From: Alphaproteobacteria bacterium
GTDB lineage: Bacteria > Pseudomonadota > Alphaproteobacteria > Micropepsales > Micropepsaceae
Reading direction: 5' to 3'
Length of the DNA stretch: 64,000 bases
Assembly (NCBI GenBank): GCA_020852655.1
Contig: JADZAI010000106.1
Location: 1-64,000 of the forward strand
A model generated the notes under the pieces. The model was given only the letters and a program-made list of their open reading frames with translations. It was not told where the DNA came from and made no database searches. This document shows positions 25,261 through 33,217 of the stretch, piece after piece (within the stretch, counting starts at the first letter, position 1; every line of letters starts with the position of its first letter). The position numbers and the translations under genes are program-made.

Positions 25261-25488
25261 AGGAAGCTGCGCATCGCGGCCGGAGCGAAAGCGGAGAGCC
25301 GGGACGTAAGGGGCCGCAAGGCCCGGCGCTTGAGGCCCCTGGATCCTTAGGTCTCGGGCGCCTCCGGCGGCCTCGCACGGGATGACACCTCTGTTGCTTC
25401 AAAGGCGATTGCCCTGCTTCACACGGGAGGGGCGCTGGGACGCCCGCTCGCCTTTGCGAGCGCCCCCTTCCCCCCGCTGCGCGGGGTA

Positions 25489-25514
25489 CTTCCCCCGCGG
25501 TAAGGCGGGGGAAG
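25489..25514. repeat. perfect 10-bp inverted repeat
   Basis: CTTCCCCCGC-GGTAAG-GCGGGGGAAG. There is no T-run on either side, so it reads as an intergenic repeat element rather than a terminator. Confidence 0.7.
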
Positions 25515-25529
25515 AAACGGGTAGCAGCG

Positions 25530-25691
25530 CTACTCCGCTGCGAGGGGCCGGCGGGGGCGGGTGAGGGCGGTGGTCATGTAGGTCATGCGGCCGTAGTCGT
25601 GGCCGATGCGGCCGGTGCGGCCGAAATAGTCGTCGAGGCCGCAGATGGTGGAGAGCACCGGAAATGCGCCATGGCGGGCTTGCGCCCAGGA
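25530..25691 (-). pseudogene. possible 3' remnant of a protein gene
   Basis: A 53-codon open stretch ends at a TAG at 25530 and reads SWAQARHGAFPVLSTICGLD, then DYFGRTGRIGHDYGRMTYMT. This looks like real protein, with host codon usage, but is cut off by an in-frame TGA at its 5' side and lacks a good start. I cannot name the family. It may be a truncated C-terminus left by a rearrangement. Confidence 0.3.
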
Positions 25692-25801
25692 TCAGGCGGG
25701 GCCGACCTTGGGTTGCGGCGCCGCGCGATTTGTTAACCTCTCGGCGGTAAGCGGGATTGCAGCGGAACCCTTCGAGACGGGCTCCGGCGGGGATGCGCGG
25801 G

Positions 25802-26446
25802 ATGCAGCGTTTTCTGGTGCAGCAGAACCTCCTCCGCTTCCAGCGGCGGCTGACGATCGAACCCTTAGAAGCGATGCGCGCGACACTGCGCGGGCTGATC
25901 GCCGCGGCGAAACGCGACCTCGCGATCCTTGATGCCGCGCAGACCGGTGCGATGCCGGGGCCGCAGATCCACGCCGAGGCGGTGCGGCGCAGCCTGTTTC
26001 AGCGCGAATTCGAGACCCAGGCGAGTCCGTCGATGCTGCTGGATGCGCGGGCCGGGCTGCGCGTGGTCGACGTCAACGACGCCTATGCGCGCCACACGCT
26101 GGCGGCGCGCGACAAGGTGGCGGGCGAGAAGCTGTTCGACGTCTTCCCCGACAATCCCGACGATCCGGAGGCGGACGGGGTGAGCAATCTCTACGCCTCG
26201 ATCCACACCGCCGCGCGGACGCGCGAGACCCACGTCATGGCGACGCAGCGCTACGACGTGCGCGATGCGAGCGGGCGCTTCGTGGAGAAGCACTGGGCGC
26301 CGCGCAACGTCCCGGTCTTCGACGCGGGCGGCCGGCTGATCTATATCCTGCACCAGGCCGAGGACGTGACAGCCGAGGTGGTGGCGGCGCGGGCCGCAGC
26401 GGGCAGCGGCGCGAAGGCTCTGGCCGGGGGGCCGATCGGGGCGTAG
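25802..26446 (+). CDS. PAS-domain protein
   Basis: A 214-aa protein: a helical N-terminus (MQRFLVQQNLLRFQRRLTIE), then a PAS fold (FETQASPSMLLDARAGLRVVDVNDAY ... LFDVFPDNPDDPEADGVSN) ending with VFDAGGRLIYILHQAEDVTAE, the last PAS strand. No kinase or other output domain follows, so it is a stand-alone sensor or part of a phosphorelay with unlinked partners. I prefer the ATG at 25802 over upstream TTG/ATG codons because similar proteins start with this helix; 25793 is also possible. Confidence 0.75.
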   Translation: MQRFLVQQNLLRFQRRLTIEPLEAMRATLRGLIAAAKRDLAILDAAQTGAMPGPQIHAEAVRRSLFQREFETQASPSMLLDARAGLRVVDVNDAYARHTLAARDKVAGEKLFDVFPDNPDDPEADGVSNLYASIHTAARTRETHVMATQRYDVRDASGRFVEKHWAPRNVPVFDAGGRLIYILHQAEDVTAEVVAARAAAGSGAKALAGGPIGA

Positions 26447-26555
26447 GCTTCGCGGCTCTGGTGCATGGCCTTGCCGTCGGCGGCGGGGCGTTCGTGCAAG
26501 GACGCCCGCGGGGGCACGGAGACGGCAGGGCCTCGATTCGGAAGGAGGCCCTCAA

Positions 26556-27365
26556 ATGGCATATCCCGATGCGGCCGGTAGCGCGGCCGGATATGAAAGC
26601 GCTGTGCCCTCGCCGGCGCCCGCCATCCGCCGGATCGGCATGGCCGATCTCGGGGCGGCGCTGAAGGCGGGCTGGGAGGATTTCCTCGCCCGGCCGTCCT
26701 TCGCGGTGTTCGTGGCGCTGATCTATCCGATCGTCGGCCTGTTCCTGCTGCTCTATACGGTCGGCTACGATTTCTTTCCCCTGCTCTTCCCGCTCGCGGC
26801 CGGCTTCGCGCTGCTGGGGCCGGTGGCGGCGGTGGGGTTCTACGAGATCAGCCGGCGCCGCGAGCAGGGGCTGGACAGCTCGTGGCGGCATGCGCTGGAC
26901 GTCTTCCGCTCGCCCTCGTTCGTGCCGATCGCGGCGCTCGCGGGGTGGCTGGCGGCGCTGTTCATCCTGTGGCTGTTCACCGCCTGGATGATCTATCAGT
27001 GGTGCTTTCCGGGCCAGCAGATCACCGACATCCCGGCCTTCCTGGGCGAGGTGCTGACGACGGCGGCGGGGTGGAAGATGATGCTGGCCGGAAACCTCGC
27101 CGGCCTCGCCTTCGCCGTGGCGGCGCTGGTGCTGGGTGCGGTGTCGTTCCCGCTGCTGGTCGACAAGGACGCCGGCTTCGACACGGCGCTGCGGACGTCG
27201 GTGCGGGCGGCGGCGGCGAATCCGGCGGCGATGGCGGCGTGGGGCGCGATCGTCGCGGGACTGCTGGTGCTCGGGACGCTGCCGCTCTTCATGGGCCTCG
27301 CGGTGGTGCTGCCGGTGCTCGGCCACGCGACGTGGCACCTCTACCGGCGCATCGTCGCGTGGTGA
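26556..27365 (+). CDS. DUF2189 integral membrane protein
   Basis: A 269-aa inner-membrane protein with about six hydrophobic segments (FAVFVALIYPIVGLFLLLY, LLFPLAAGFALLGPVAAVGFY, FVPIAALAGWLAALFILWLF, MLAGNLAGLAFAVAALVL and two more). The short motif GFYEISRRREQG after the second segment is typical of DUF2189. Function of the family is unknown; it is often found near cytochrome oxidase genes, which is not the case here. A strong ribosome site (GGAGG) precedes the ATG. It converges on clpA. Confidence 0.85.
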   Translation: MAYPDAAGSAAGYESAVPSPAPAIRRIGMADLGAALKAGWEDFLARPSFAVFVALIYPIVGLFLLLYTVGYDFFPLLFPLAAGFALLGPVAAVGFYEISRRREQGLDSSWRHALDVFRSPSFVPIAALAGWLAALFILWLFTAWMIYQWCFPGQQITDIPAFLGEVLTTAAGWKMMLAGNLAGLAFAVAALVLGAVSFPLLVDKDAGFDTALRTSVRAAAANPAAMAAWGAIVAGLLVLGTLPLFMGLAVVLPVLGHATWHLYRRIVAW

Positions 27366-27384
27366 GGAGCGGCGGCCGGCGGGC

Positions 27385-29754
27385 CTAGCCCGCCAGCTCG
27401 GGCTCCCTGGTCTCGTCCGGCTCGCTCTTGTTGCGCGAGGGGGCGTCGCGCAGCTCGATGATCTCGAAGGCGAGCTTGTCGGCCTTCTCGTCGACCGTGA
27501 TCTTGACGACGCCGCCCTTCACCAGCTTGCCGAACAGCAATTCCTCGGCGAGCGGCTTCTTGATGCTGTCCTGGATCACGCGGGCCAGCGGACGGGCGCC
27601 GAAATGCTCGTCATAGCCGTGCCTGGCGAGCCAGGCGGTCGCGGGCTCGGTCAGTTCGAAGGTCACGTTGCGATCCGAAAGCTGGGCTTCGAGCTGAAGG
27701 ACGAACTTGGTGACGACCTGGGCGATGATCTCCGGCGAGAGCGGTGCGAAGGGAATGATCGCGTCGAGGCGGTTGCGGAATTCGGGCGTGAAGAGGCGCT
27801 TGATGGCTTCCTCGTCCTCGCCTTCCCGCTTGCCGCGGCCGAAGCCGATGGCTTCCTTCGCGGCGTCGGAGGCGCCCGCATTCGTGGTCATGATCAAGAT
27901 CACGTTGCGGAAGTCGATCTTCTTGCCGTTGTGGTCGGTCAGCTTCCCGTGGTCCATCACCTGGAGCAGGATGTTGTAGATGTCGGGGTGCGCCTTCTCG
28001 ATCTCGTCGAGCAGGAGAACGACATGCGGGTGCTGGTCGACGCCGTCGGTCAGCAGGCCGCCCTGGTCGAAGCCGACATAGCCCGGCGGGGCGCCGATCA
28101 GACGGCTGACGGCATGGCGCTCCATGTATTCCGACATGTCGAAGCGCAGCAGCTCGACGCCCATGATCTGGGCGAGGCGCTTGGCGACCTCGGTCTTGCC
28201 GACCCCGGTGGGGCCCGAGAACAGATAGGCGCCGATCGGCTTTTCGGGTTCGCGCAAGCCGGCGCGGGCGAGCTTGATCGCCGCGGAGAGCTGGGTGATC
28301 GCCTCGTCCTGGCCGAACACGACGCGCTTCAGATTGGTCTCCAGCTCGCGCAGCGATTCGGTGTCGGTCTTCGACACGGTCTTGGACGGGATGCGCGCCA
28401 TCTTGGCGATCACGTCCTCGACCTCCTTCACGCCGATCACCTTCTTGCGGCGCGATTCGGCGACCAGCATCTGCGCCGCACCGACCTCGTCGATCACGTC
28501 GATCGCCTTGTCGGGCAACTTGCGGTCGTTGATGTATTTGGCCGACAGCTCCACGGCCGCCTTCACGGCGTCGGCGGTATAGCGGACCCTGTGGAACTCC
28601 TCGAAATAGGGCTTGAGGCCCTTGAGGATCTTGATCGTGTCGGGAACCGTCGGCTCGTTGACGTCGATCTTCTGGAAGCGCCGGACGAGCGCCCGGTCCT
28701 TCTCGAAGTGCTGGCGATATTCCTTGTAGGTCGTCGAGCCCATGCAGCGCAGCGAGCCCGACTGGAGCGCCGGCTTCAGCAGGTTCGAGGCATCCATCGC
28801 GCCGCCGCTGGTCGCGCCGGCTCCGATGACGGTGTGAATCTCGTCGATGAAGAGGACCGCACCCTTATAGTTTTCAAGCTCCTTGATGACGGACTTCAGA
28901 CGTTCCTCGAAGTCGCCGCGATAGCGCGTGCCGGCCAGGAGCGAGCCCATGTCGAGCGAGAAGATGGTTGCGTTCCTGAGGACTTCGGGAACGTCGCCGT
29001 TGACGATCTTGCGCGCCAGACCCTCGGCGATCGCCGTCTTGCCGACACCCGGATCGCCGACATAGAGCGGGTTGTTCTTCTGCCGGCGGCAGAGAATCTG
29101 GATCGTCCGCTCGACCTCGGCCTCGCGCCCGATCAGCGGGTCGATCTTGCCGTTCGTCGCCTTCTTGTTGAGGTTCACGCAATAGGCGTCGAGCGCCTCC
29201 TGGCCCGTCTTGGCATTGGGCTTCTCGCCGCCCTGCCCGCTGTTGGCCGACGGGCCGTTCGATTCGCCTTCCTCGTCGTCCGCGCCGCGCACCGGCCGCG
29301 ATTCGGACATGCCCGGCCGCTTGGCGATGCCGTGGCTGATGTAATTCACCGCATCGAGCCGGGTCATGCCCTGCTCTTGCAGGAAATAGGCGGCGTGGCT
29401 CTCGCGCTCGGCGAAGATCGCGACGAGCACGTTCGCGCCGGTCACCTCTTCACGGCCGGACGACTGGACATGGATCACGGCACGCTGGACGACGCGCTGG
29501 AACGCCGTCGTGGGCTTCGCATCTTCCCCGGCAACCGAGCGCAAGGTCTTGAGTTCGTTGTCGATATAGTTGGTCAGCGCGCGCTTCAGGCTTTCGAGGT
29601 CGGCGTTGCAGGCGCGCATGACGGCGCCGGCATCCTTGTCGTCCGCAAGCGCCAACAGAAGATGCTCGAGCGTCGCGTATTCATGCGTCCGTTCGGTCGC
29701 CAGCCGGATGGCGCGGCGCAGGGACTCTTCTAGGGCGCGGGAGAATGTTGGCAC
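27385..29754 (-). CDS. clpA: ATP-dependent Clp protease ATP-binding subunit ClpA
   Basis: A 789-aa AAA+ unfoldase that feeds substrates to ClpP. N-domain repeat ([33 protein letters not shown]), Walker A of the first AAA module [15 protein letters not shown] near 233, and the second [15 protein letters not shown] near 515. There is no ClpB-type middle coiled coil, which separates it from ClpB. GTG start with the family-typical [10 protein letters not shown]. It lies 13 nt after clpS, its adaptor, on the same strand. Confidence 0.97.
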   Translation of the reverse strand: MPTFSRALEESLRRAIRLATERTHEYATLEHLLLALADDKDAGAVMRACNADLESLKRALTNYIDNELKTLRSVAGEDAKPTTAFQRVVQRAVIHVQSSGREEVTGANVLVAIFAERESHAAYFLQEQGMTRLDAVNYISHGIAKRPGMSESRPVRGADDEEGESNGPSANSGQGGEKPNAKTGQEALDAYCVNLNKKATNGKIDPLIGREAEVERTIQILCRRQKNNPLYVGDPGVGKTAIAEGLARKIVNGDVPEVLRNATIFSLDMGSLLAGTRYRGDFEERLKSVIKELENYKGAVLFIDEIHTVIGAGATSGGAMDASNLLKPALQSGSLRCMGSTTYKEYRQHFEKDRALVRRFQKIDVNEPTVPDTIKILKGLKPYFEEFHRVRYTADAVKAAVELSAKYINDRKLPDKAIDVIDEVGAAQMLVAESRRKKVIGVKEVEDVIAKMARIPSKTVSKTDTESLRELETNLKRVVFGQDEAITQLSAAIKLARAGLREPEKPIGAYLFSGPTGVGKTEVAKRLAQIMGVELLRFDMSEYMERHAVSRLIGAPPGYVGFDQGGLLTDGVDQHPHVVLLLDEIEKAHPDIYNILLQVMDHGKLTDHNGKKIDFRNVILIMTTNAGASDAAKEAIGFGRGKREGEDEEAIKRLFTPEFRNRLDAIIPFAPLSPEIIAQVVTKFVLQLEAQLSDRNVTFELTEPATAWLARHGYDEHFGARPLARVIQDSIKKPLAEELLFGKLVKGGVVKITVDEKADKLAFEIIELRDAPSRNKSEPDETREPELAG

Positions 29755-29767
29755 AGAGTGCGTTCCT

Positions 29768-30109
29768 TCAATCTTTCTCCATCGTACACTGGAGAGGGTG
29801 CTGATGCTCTCTTGCGAAGTCGATGACCTGCGTCACCTTGGTCTCCGCAACCTCATACGTAAAGACCCCGCAAAGCCCGACGCCGTGCTGATGGACGTGG
29901 AGCATGATGCGCACGGACTCCTCGCGGCTCTTGGAGAAGAACCGCTCCAGGATGTGCACGACGAACTCCATCGGCGTGTAGTCGTCGTTCAGCAGAAGCA
30001 CCTTGTAGAGCGAGGGCTTCTTCGTCTTGGGCTTGGTCTTGACGATGATGCCGGTGTTCGTACCGCCACCGCCGCCGTTCTTGCCCTGCTTGTTGTCGTC
30101 TTCACTCAT
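29768..30109 (-). CDS. clpS: ATP-dependent Clp protease adaptor ClpS
   Basis: A 113-aa N-recognin that delivers N-degron substrates to ClpA. Core [23 protein letters not shown] carries the NDDYT substrate-pocket motif and [23 protein letters not shown] the ClpA-binding face. An N-terminal Gly-rich extension ([10 protein letters not shown]) is the flexible tail. The start at MSEDDNKQG replaces the longer track frame. Co-transcribed with clpA. Confidence 0.96.
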   Translation of the reverse strand: MSEDDNKQGKNGGGGGTNTGIIVKTKPKTKKPSLYKVLLLNDDYTPMEFVVHILERFFSKSREESVRIMLHVHQHGVGLCGVFTYEVAETKVTQVIDFAREHQHPLQCTMEKD

Positions 30110-30193
30110 GGACTTCGGGAATTGCGCAGCCGGACGATTAGATAGGTATTTCCGCGCCGGATCAAAGCGCCACGTGTCAGGATCGGCGGGCGC

Positions 30194-30227
30194 CAAACAA
30201 AACGGGCCCGGCATGGCCGAGCCCGTT
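30194..30227 (-). terminator. rho-independent terminator of the phasin gene
   Basis: On the minus strand AACGGGC / GCCCGTT flanks an inner CGGC-ATG-GCCG stem and is followed by TTTTGTTTGG, 27 nt after the phasin stop. Confidence 0.75.
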
Positions 30228-30253
30228 CCAACCGCTGCCGGATCGCCCGAGGC

Positions 30254-30700
30254 TCAGGCGGCCTTGAACTCGAACAGACCCGCAAGGGCCTTGCCGCGCG
30301 CCTGAAGGGGCTCGAAAGCCTCCCGCGCCGAGGCGAGCAGAATGTCGTTCACCTTCGTCATTTCCGCGACGTAGCTCTCGAAGGACGACTTCGCATAGTC
30401 CATCTGGGCTTCGAACGCGGCCTGGAGGGTCTTGCTGCCGGCGATCGCCTTGATCGCCAACGAAAACGCCTCGCCGCTCGACTTGGCATAGGTGGTCAGC
30501 TCGCCGGCGACCTTTTCGGTACCCTTGCCGGCCAAAGTGGCCGATTCCATAAGGGCTTCCAGCGTTTCCTTGTGGAACGAGGTCAGCTTCCCGAAGCCTC
30601 TGGACATCTTGTCCATGCCCTCACGCACCGACGCCGCACCCTTTTCGACGGCCTCCTCGATGGCTTCCGCCGTATCCGTTACCGTCTTCGCCTTGGCCAT
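30254..30700 (-). CDS. phasin family protein
   Basis: A 148-aa amphipathic helical protein that coats polyhydroxyalkanoate granules. MAKAKTVTDTAEAIEEAVEK at the start, then FGKLTSFHKETLEALMESATLAGKG and AFEAQMDYAKSSFESYVAEMTKVNDILLASAREAFEPL, the phasin_2 pattern. The start at MAKAK is chosen over the longer track frame. A perfect palindrome TTTGCTGCA-A-TGCAGCAAA lies 52 nt upstream and fits the PhaR repressor site. The 5' flank is interrupted by a transposon 130 nt upstream; the phasin-clpS-clpA order is itself a conserved neighbourhood. Confidence 0.9.
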   Translation of the reverse strand: MAKAKTVTDTAEAIEEAVEKGAASVREGMDKMSRGFGKLTSFHKETLEALMESATLAGKGTEKVAGELTTYAKSSGEAFSLAIKAIAGSKTLQAAFEAQMDYAKSSFESYVAEMTKVNDILLASAREAFEPLQARGKALAGLFEFKAA

Positions 30701-30752
30701 AACACCTGCTCCGTCTCCGGCCACCGCCGGGTAGAGGTTTCGCGTAGGGAAC

Positions 30753-30771
30753 TTTGCTGCAATGCAGCAAA
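30753..30771. promoter_or_regulatory. predicted PhaR operator upstream of phasin
   Basis: TTTGCTGCA-A-TGCAGCAAA is a perfect 9-bp-arm palindrome. PhaR regulators of PHB metabolism bind TGC-rich sites of the form CTGC-N3-4-GCAG. A near copy occurs upstream of the patatin-bdhA operon. Confidence 0.65.
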
Positions 30772-30822
30772 ACTTATATGCGCCTGCACAGAGAGCTTGT
30801 CAACGTTCGCATCCGCACAGCA

Positions 30823-30832
30823 TCCGCGCAGG
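30823..30832 (+). repeat. left copy of 10-bp direct repeat flanking the transposon
   Basis: TCCGCGCAGG, identical to 34027-34036 on the other side of the element: a target-site duplication. IS1-family elements make 8-10-bp duplications. Confidence 0.75.
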
Positions 30833-30834
30833 GG

Positions 30835-30854
30835 TAGTGGGTCAGTCTGAAATT
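30835..30854 (+). repeat. left terminal inverted repeat (IRL)
   Basis: TAGTGGGTCAGTCTGAAATT; the first 12 bases are identical to the inverted right end, and 17 of 19 match allowing one inserted A. Confidence 0.75.
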
Positions 30855-30960
30855 CGGCCCCGTTGACGAAGCCTAGCAACGCGCGAGGGGCGCGCCCATA
30901 TTGAATTCGGCATCAGGGGAAACCAAAGATGCAAAGAGTACCAGAGTGATCGAGTCCCTG

Positions 30961-31191
30961 ATGCCACCTAAACGCCCCCGCGACGCGAACCAACTGGCTA
31001 AGTCGATCATCGACGCCGCCACTGGCCAGACAGACCGCCCAGTGCAGGCGGAAAAGGATGCCAAAGCCGTCAGCAGGGGTAAGCTTGGCGGTCCCTCAGG
31101 TGGCCGCGCCAGAGCGCCGAAACTAACTCCGGTACAGCGCGCGGAAATTGCCAAGGTTGCGGCACACACACGCTGGAAGAAGTCGGGCTAA
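30961..31191 (+). CDS. small basic protein, transposon passenger
   Basis: A 76-aa protein. MPPKRPRDANQLAKSIIDAATGQ followed by KLGGPSGGRARAPKLTPVQRAEIAKVAAHTRWKK, a pattern (GGxxGGxARAxKLTPxxRxEIAxxAAxxRWKK) seen in many small genes of accessory regions; it looks nucleic-acid-binding, but no function is established that I know of. I start it at the ATG at 30961 because similar proteins begin MxRPRDxxQLAK; the track's TTG at 30901 is less likely. It converges with the third gene of the TA operon with a 4-nt overlap. Confidence 0.6.
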   Translation: MPPKRPRDANQLAKSIIDAATGQTDRPVQAEKDAKAVSRGKLGGPSGGRARAPKLTPVQRAEIAKVAAHTRWKKSG

Positions 31192-31655
31192 GCGTCTTCG
31201 TTTAGGGCCGCCATCTCCTCCAGGTCGACGTTGAAGTTGAAGTCGATCTGGATGGGATTGTAGGGGCAAATGCGCTCGCTGTAGCTGTCCATGTCGTCTT
31301 TGAGCTGGCGGCACTCGCCCAAAATATGGTTCCGGCGATTAGCCGATGATATTTCCATGAAATCGCGGGGCGCATTCAGGTCGTCCCACTTAATTCTTAG
31401 CTGGTTATCATCCTCACGGACGCGCGCGGCATAGTACCGCCGGATACTGCGCCCGCGTTCGTCCTTAACGTGCTCAAGGCGCATCGCCCGCGTAAGATGA
31501 TCAGCGCACTGTCTGACAGCCATGCCGCGTGTGAGTTGATAGCGCTCGTTCGCTACAGCCCACTCAGCAATCTGGTCGCGCGTCGCCGGCCAAGCCTCGC
31601 CACAGGCCCGATAGTCTTCCACGATCTGAACAAGCTGGTCGTTAAAGGTTGTCAT
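31188..31655 (-). CDS. hypothetical protein, third gene of the HigBA-like operon
   Basis: A 155-aa protein starting MTTFNDQLVQIVEDYRACGE. The N-terminal half (WPATRDQIAEWAVANERYQLTRGMAVRQCADHLTRAM) reads like a helical, possibly winged-helix DNA-binding region; the rest contains KWDDLNAPRDFMEISSANRRNHILGECRQLKDDMDSY. Not recognised. It starts 11 nt after the antitoxin stop and has its own AGGA site, so it belongs to the operon. GC is lower than the chromosome around it. It could be a third TA component (chaperone or regulator) or independent cargo. Confidence 0.65.
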   Translation of the reverse strand: MTTFNDQLVQIVEDYRACGEAWPATRDQIAEWAVANERYQLTRGMAVRQCADHLTRAMRLEHVKDERGRSIRRYYAARVREDDNQLRIKWDDLNAPRDFMEISSANRRNHILGECRQLKDDMDSYSERICPYNPIQIDFNFNVDLEEMAALNEDA

Positions 31656-31665
31656 CTGTCCCATC

Positions 31666-32799
31666 CTACACTCGTGACAGAGGCGGGGTTGTGCCCCACC
31701 CATCCGTTAGCGCAGTCGCCGTAATGATCTCTCTGATCTTCACTAGAAACTTGTGGAAGTGCGTGTATGGCACTTCGTGCTTGTGCTGAAGCTGGCCAAC
31801 TACTAGCCCCGGATGCACGCCTATTCTGCGCGCAAAGAGCTGGATACGTTGTTCAGAGTAGAGTGGCCGCACTCGCCGGATAAAGCTCTCAAGCTCTGCC
31901 TTTGCGACAGCAAATTCAGCAGATGCCGTATTCGCCTTCTGCTCCTCAATAGGCAGAGCGTCGCCACGCTGAATCTTCTCCGTCAACTCAACGTCGATGG
32001 TGACACACTCCATCCCGTCGCGGTTCAAGACGTGCTCAATCTCATGGCGCAGCACGAACCAGAAATTGTTCACGCGGTCATAGCGAATAGACATGGCAAT
32101 GACCGGGCCGCCGTTCAGCCAGAAGACAGCGCCGTCAATTTTTGCCCCCGGCAAAAACTCTACGATTACAAATCGAACGCCTGCCTCGCGAAGGAGGCTC
32201 GGCACCTGACGAATTTCCTCAGGCGCGATGAGAAGCGCGCGCAGCTTCACCAAAGCGGCCCGCATCTTGGCTTCTGTGTATGCCGCAACATCCAAAGTCT
32301 GCGCCAACTGCTTCGCCCGATAGAGCCAAGCAAGTTGAAGGGCTGATCGCTCGCCATACTGATCAGCCATCGCGGCGTGGGCAAACTTAGGCGTCTCGTT
32401 CAAATTGGCGACTTCATGAAACTGACAGACGCGACGCTCTAGAACGTCGAGATTGTCGGTCGTCTCGATCCACCCCCGCTTCGAGATTTCCCGAACGGCA
32501 AACTTTGAATAGAGCTGCGACTTACGGGAAACGGAGCTTTCCGAGCGCCGGGTGTTGGCTATCCGGTACGCAGCATCAAGCTTCATCCAATAGAGCGCAT
32601 CATCATCGCCAAATGCATCAGCCAGACCAATGGCCGTCTCTGGAGTGATCTGCTTCTTGCCCTGAATCAGCTCGTTCACGGTCTTGAGCGGACGCCCCAT
32701 GATTTCGGCCAGATCGTTCTGCGTCCAGCCACGCGCCTCCAACTCATCCCGGATGAACTCGCCGGGAGGAAACACCTCTGCTGGAATTCTCTCTGTCAT
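31666..32799 (-). CDS. higA: HigA-type XRE antitoxin fused to an ImmA/IrrE-like metallopeptidase domain
   Basis: A 377-aa fusion. Residues 10-65 are a HigA/XRE helix-turn-helix (PGEFIRDELEARGWTQNDLAEIMGRP, then TVNELIQGKKQITPETAIGLADAFG). Near residue 250, FWFVLRHEIEHVLNRDG carries HEIEH, a match to the HExxH zinc-peptidase motif of the ImmA/IrrE (DUF955) family. HigA neutralises HigB and represses its own operon; the peptidase-like domain might make the antitoxin self-limiting or sense damage, but that is inference. It lies 15 nt downstream of the toxin gene, the reversed toxin-first order typical of higBA. Confidence 0.85.
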   Translation of the reverse strand: MTERIPAEVFPPGEFIRDELEARGWTQNDLAEIMGRPLKTVNELIQGKKQITPETAIGLADAFGDDDALYWMKLDAAYRIANTRRSESSVSRKSQLYSKFAVREISKRGWIETTDNLDVLERRVCQFHEVANLNETPKFAHAAMADQYGERSALQLAWLYRAKQLAQTLDVAAYTEAKMRAALVKLRALLIAPEEIRQVPSLLREAGVRFVIVEFLPGAKIDGAVFWLNGGPVIAMSIRYDRVNNFWFVLRHEIEHVLNRDGMECVTIDVELTEKIQRGDALPIEEQKANTASAEFAVAKAELESFIRRVRPLYSEQRIQLFARRIGVHPGLVVGQLQHKHEVPYTHFHKFLVKIREIITATALTDGWGTTPPLSRV

Positions 32800-32814
32800 G
32801 GGACCACTTTCCTC

Positions 32815-33111
32815 TTAGTGGTAATCGGTGATTTCGACGACATAGACGGTCTTTCGTGGTGCCGCTCCATGAAGCTCTAGGATGAGACGCCACTGCTTAT
32901 TGAGCATCATCGAATGTTGACCTTCGCGGTCGCCCACCAGCTTTTCATAGTGAAACGACTTGCGCTGGTAGAACGTCCGCTCATCCGCCGCTGCCCGAAT
33001 GTGAGCCATAGCCTTCCGGTACGCCTTGACGATCGCTTCGCTAAATCCGGCGGTGAAGCTCGCGTCCACTTCGAGCTTGTCCAGGTCCGGGTCTTTGAAT
33101 TCGACCTCCAT
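32815..33111 (-). CDS. higB: HigB-like toxin (RelE superfamily)
   Basis: A 98-aa protein with FKDPDLDKLEVDASFTAGFS at the N-terminus and QWRLILELHGAAPRKTVYVVEITDYH at the C-terminus, the plasmid-maintenance 'killer' (HigB) form of RelE-fold ribosome-dependent mRNA interferases. Typical length. It precedes its antitoxin. The -10 box ends only about 8 nt before the ATG, so the mRNA is probably leaderless or nearly so. Carried on the transposon. Confidence 0.88.
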   Translation of the reverse strand: MEVEFKDPDLDKLEVDASFTAGFSEAIVKAYRKAMAHIRAAADERTFYQRKSFHYEKLVGDREGQHSMMLNKQWRLILELHGAAPRKTVYVVEITDYH

Positions 33112-33119
33112 GGATTGCC

Positions 33120-33149
33120 ATTATATGGCCCTGGCCCGATGCTCGTCAA
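33120..33149 (-). promoter_or_regulatory. promoter of the higBA-like operon
   Basis: Reading on the minus strand: TTGACG, 18-nt spacer, TATAAT, with the higB ATG 9 nt further. No Shine-Dalgarno fits between, which points to a leaderless transcript. Confidence 0.65.
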
Positions 33150-33158
33150 CACAAATAT

Positions 33159-33179
33159 AACACTAGGTGTTAAAAACAC
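33159..33179. promoter_or_regulatory. overlapping palindromes, likely HigA operator
   Basis: AACAC-TAG-GTGTT-AAA-AACAC contains two overlapping inverted repeats sharing the GTGTT arm. It lies between the outward-facing promoters of the TA operon and the transposase, so one bound regulator could control both. Confidence 0.55.
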
Positions 33180-33182
33180 ATA

Positions 33183-33211
33183 TTGACAAGAACTCACCTT
33201 TCAAGCATAAG
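33183..33211 (+). promoter_or_regulatory. promoter of the transposase gene
   Basis: TTGACA, 17-nt spacer, CATAAG, with the transposase ATG 7 nt downstream. It directly abuts the palindromic operator. Confidence 0.5.
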
Positions 33212-33217
33212 GTCAGT

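Larger units (their letters stand above)
25261..25792. other. 532-nt intergenic region with repeats and a gene remnant
   Basis: This spacer holds GC-rich palindromes (GCTCGC-CTTT-GCGAGC near 25447-25462 and the hairpin listed at 25489) and a short protein-like remnant on the minus strand at 25530. The first 120 nt (CTGGATCCTTAGGTCTCGGG ... GGGATGACAC) has the form of a dispersed alphaproteobacterial repeat. No complete gene is seen. Confidence 0.5.

Noticed and set aside
25489-25514. Intrinsic terminator
   Set aside because: Strong hairpin but no T-run on either strand; fits a dispersed repeat.
27136-29733. 865-aa plus-strand ORF
   Set aside because: Entirely antisense to clpA, with Arg/Gly/Leu-rich shadow composition and no domain.
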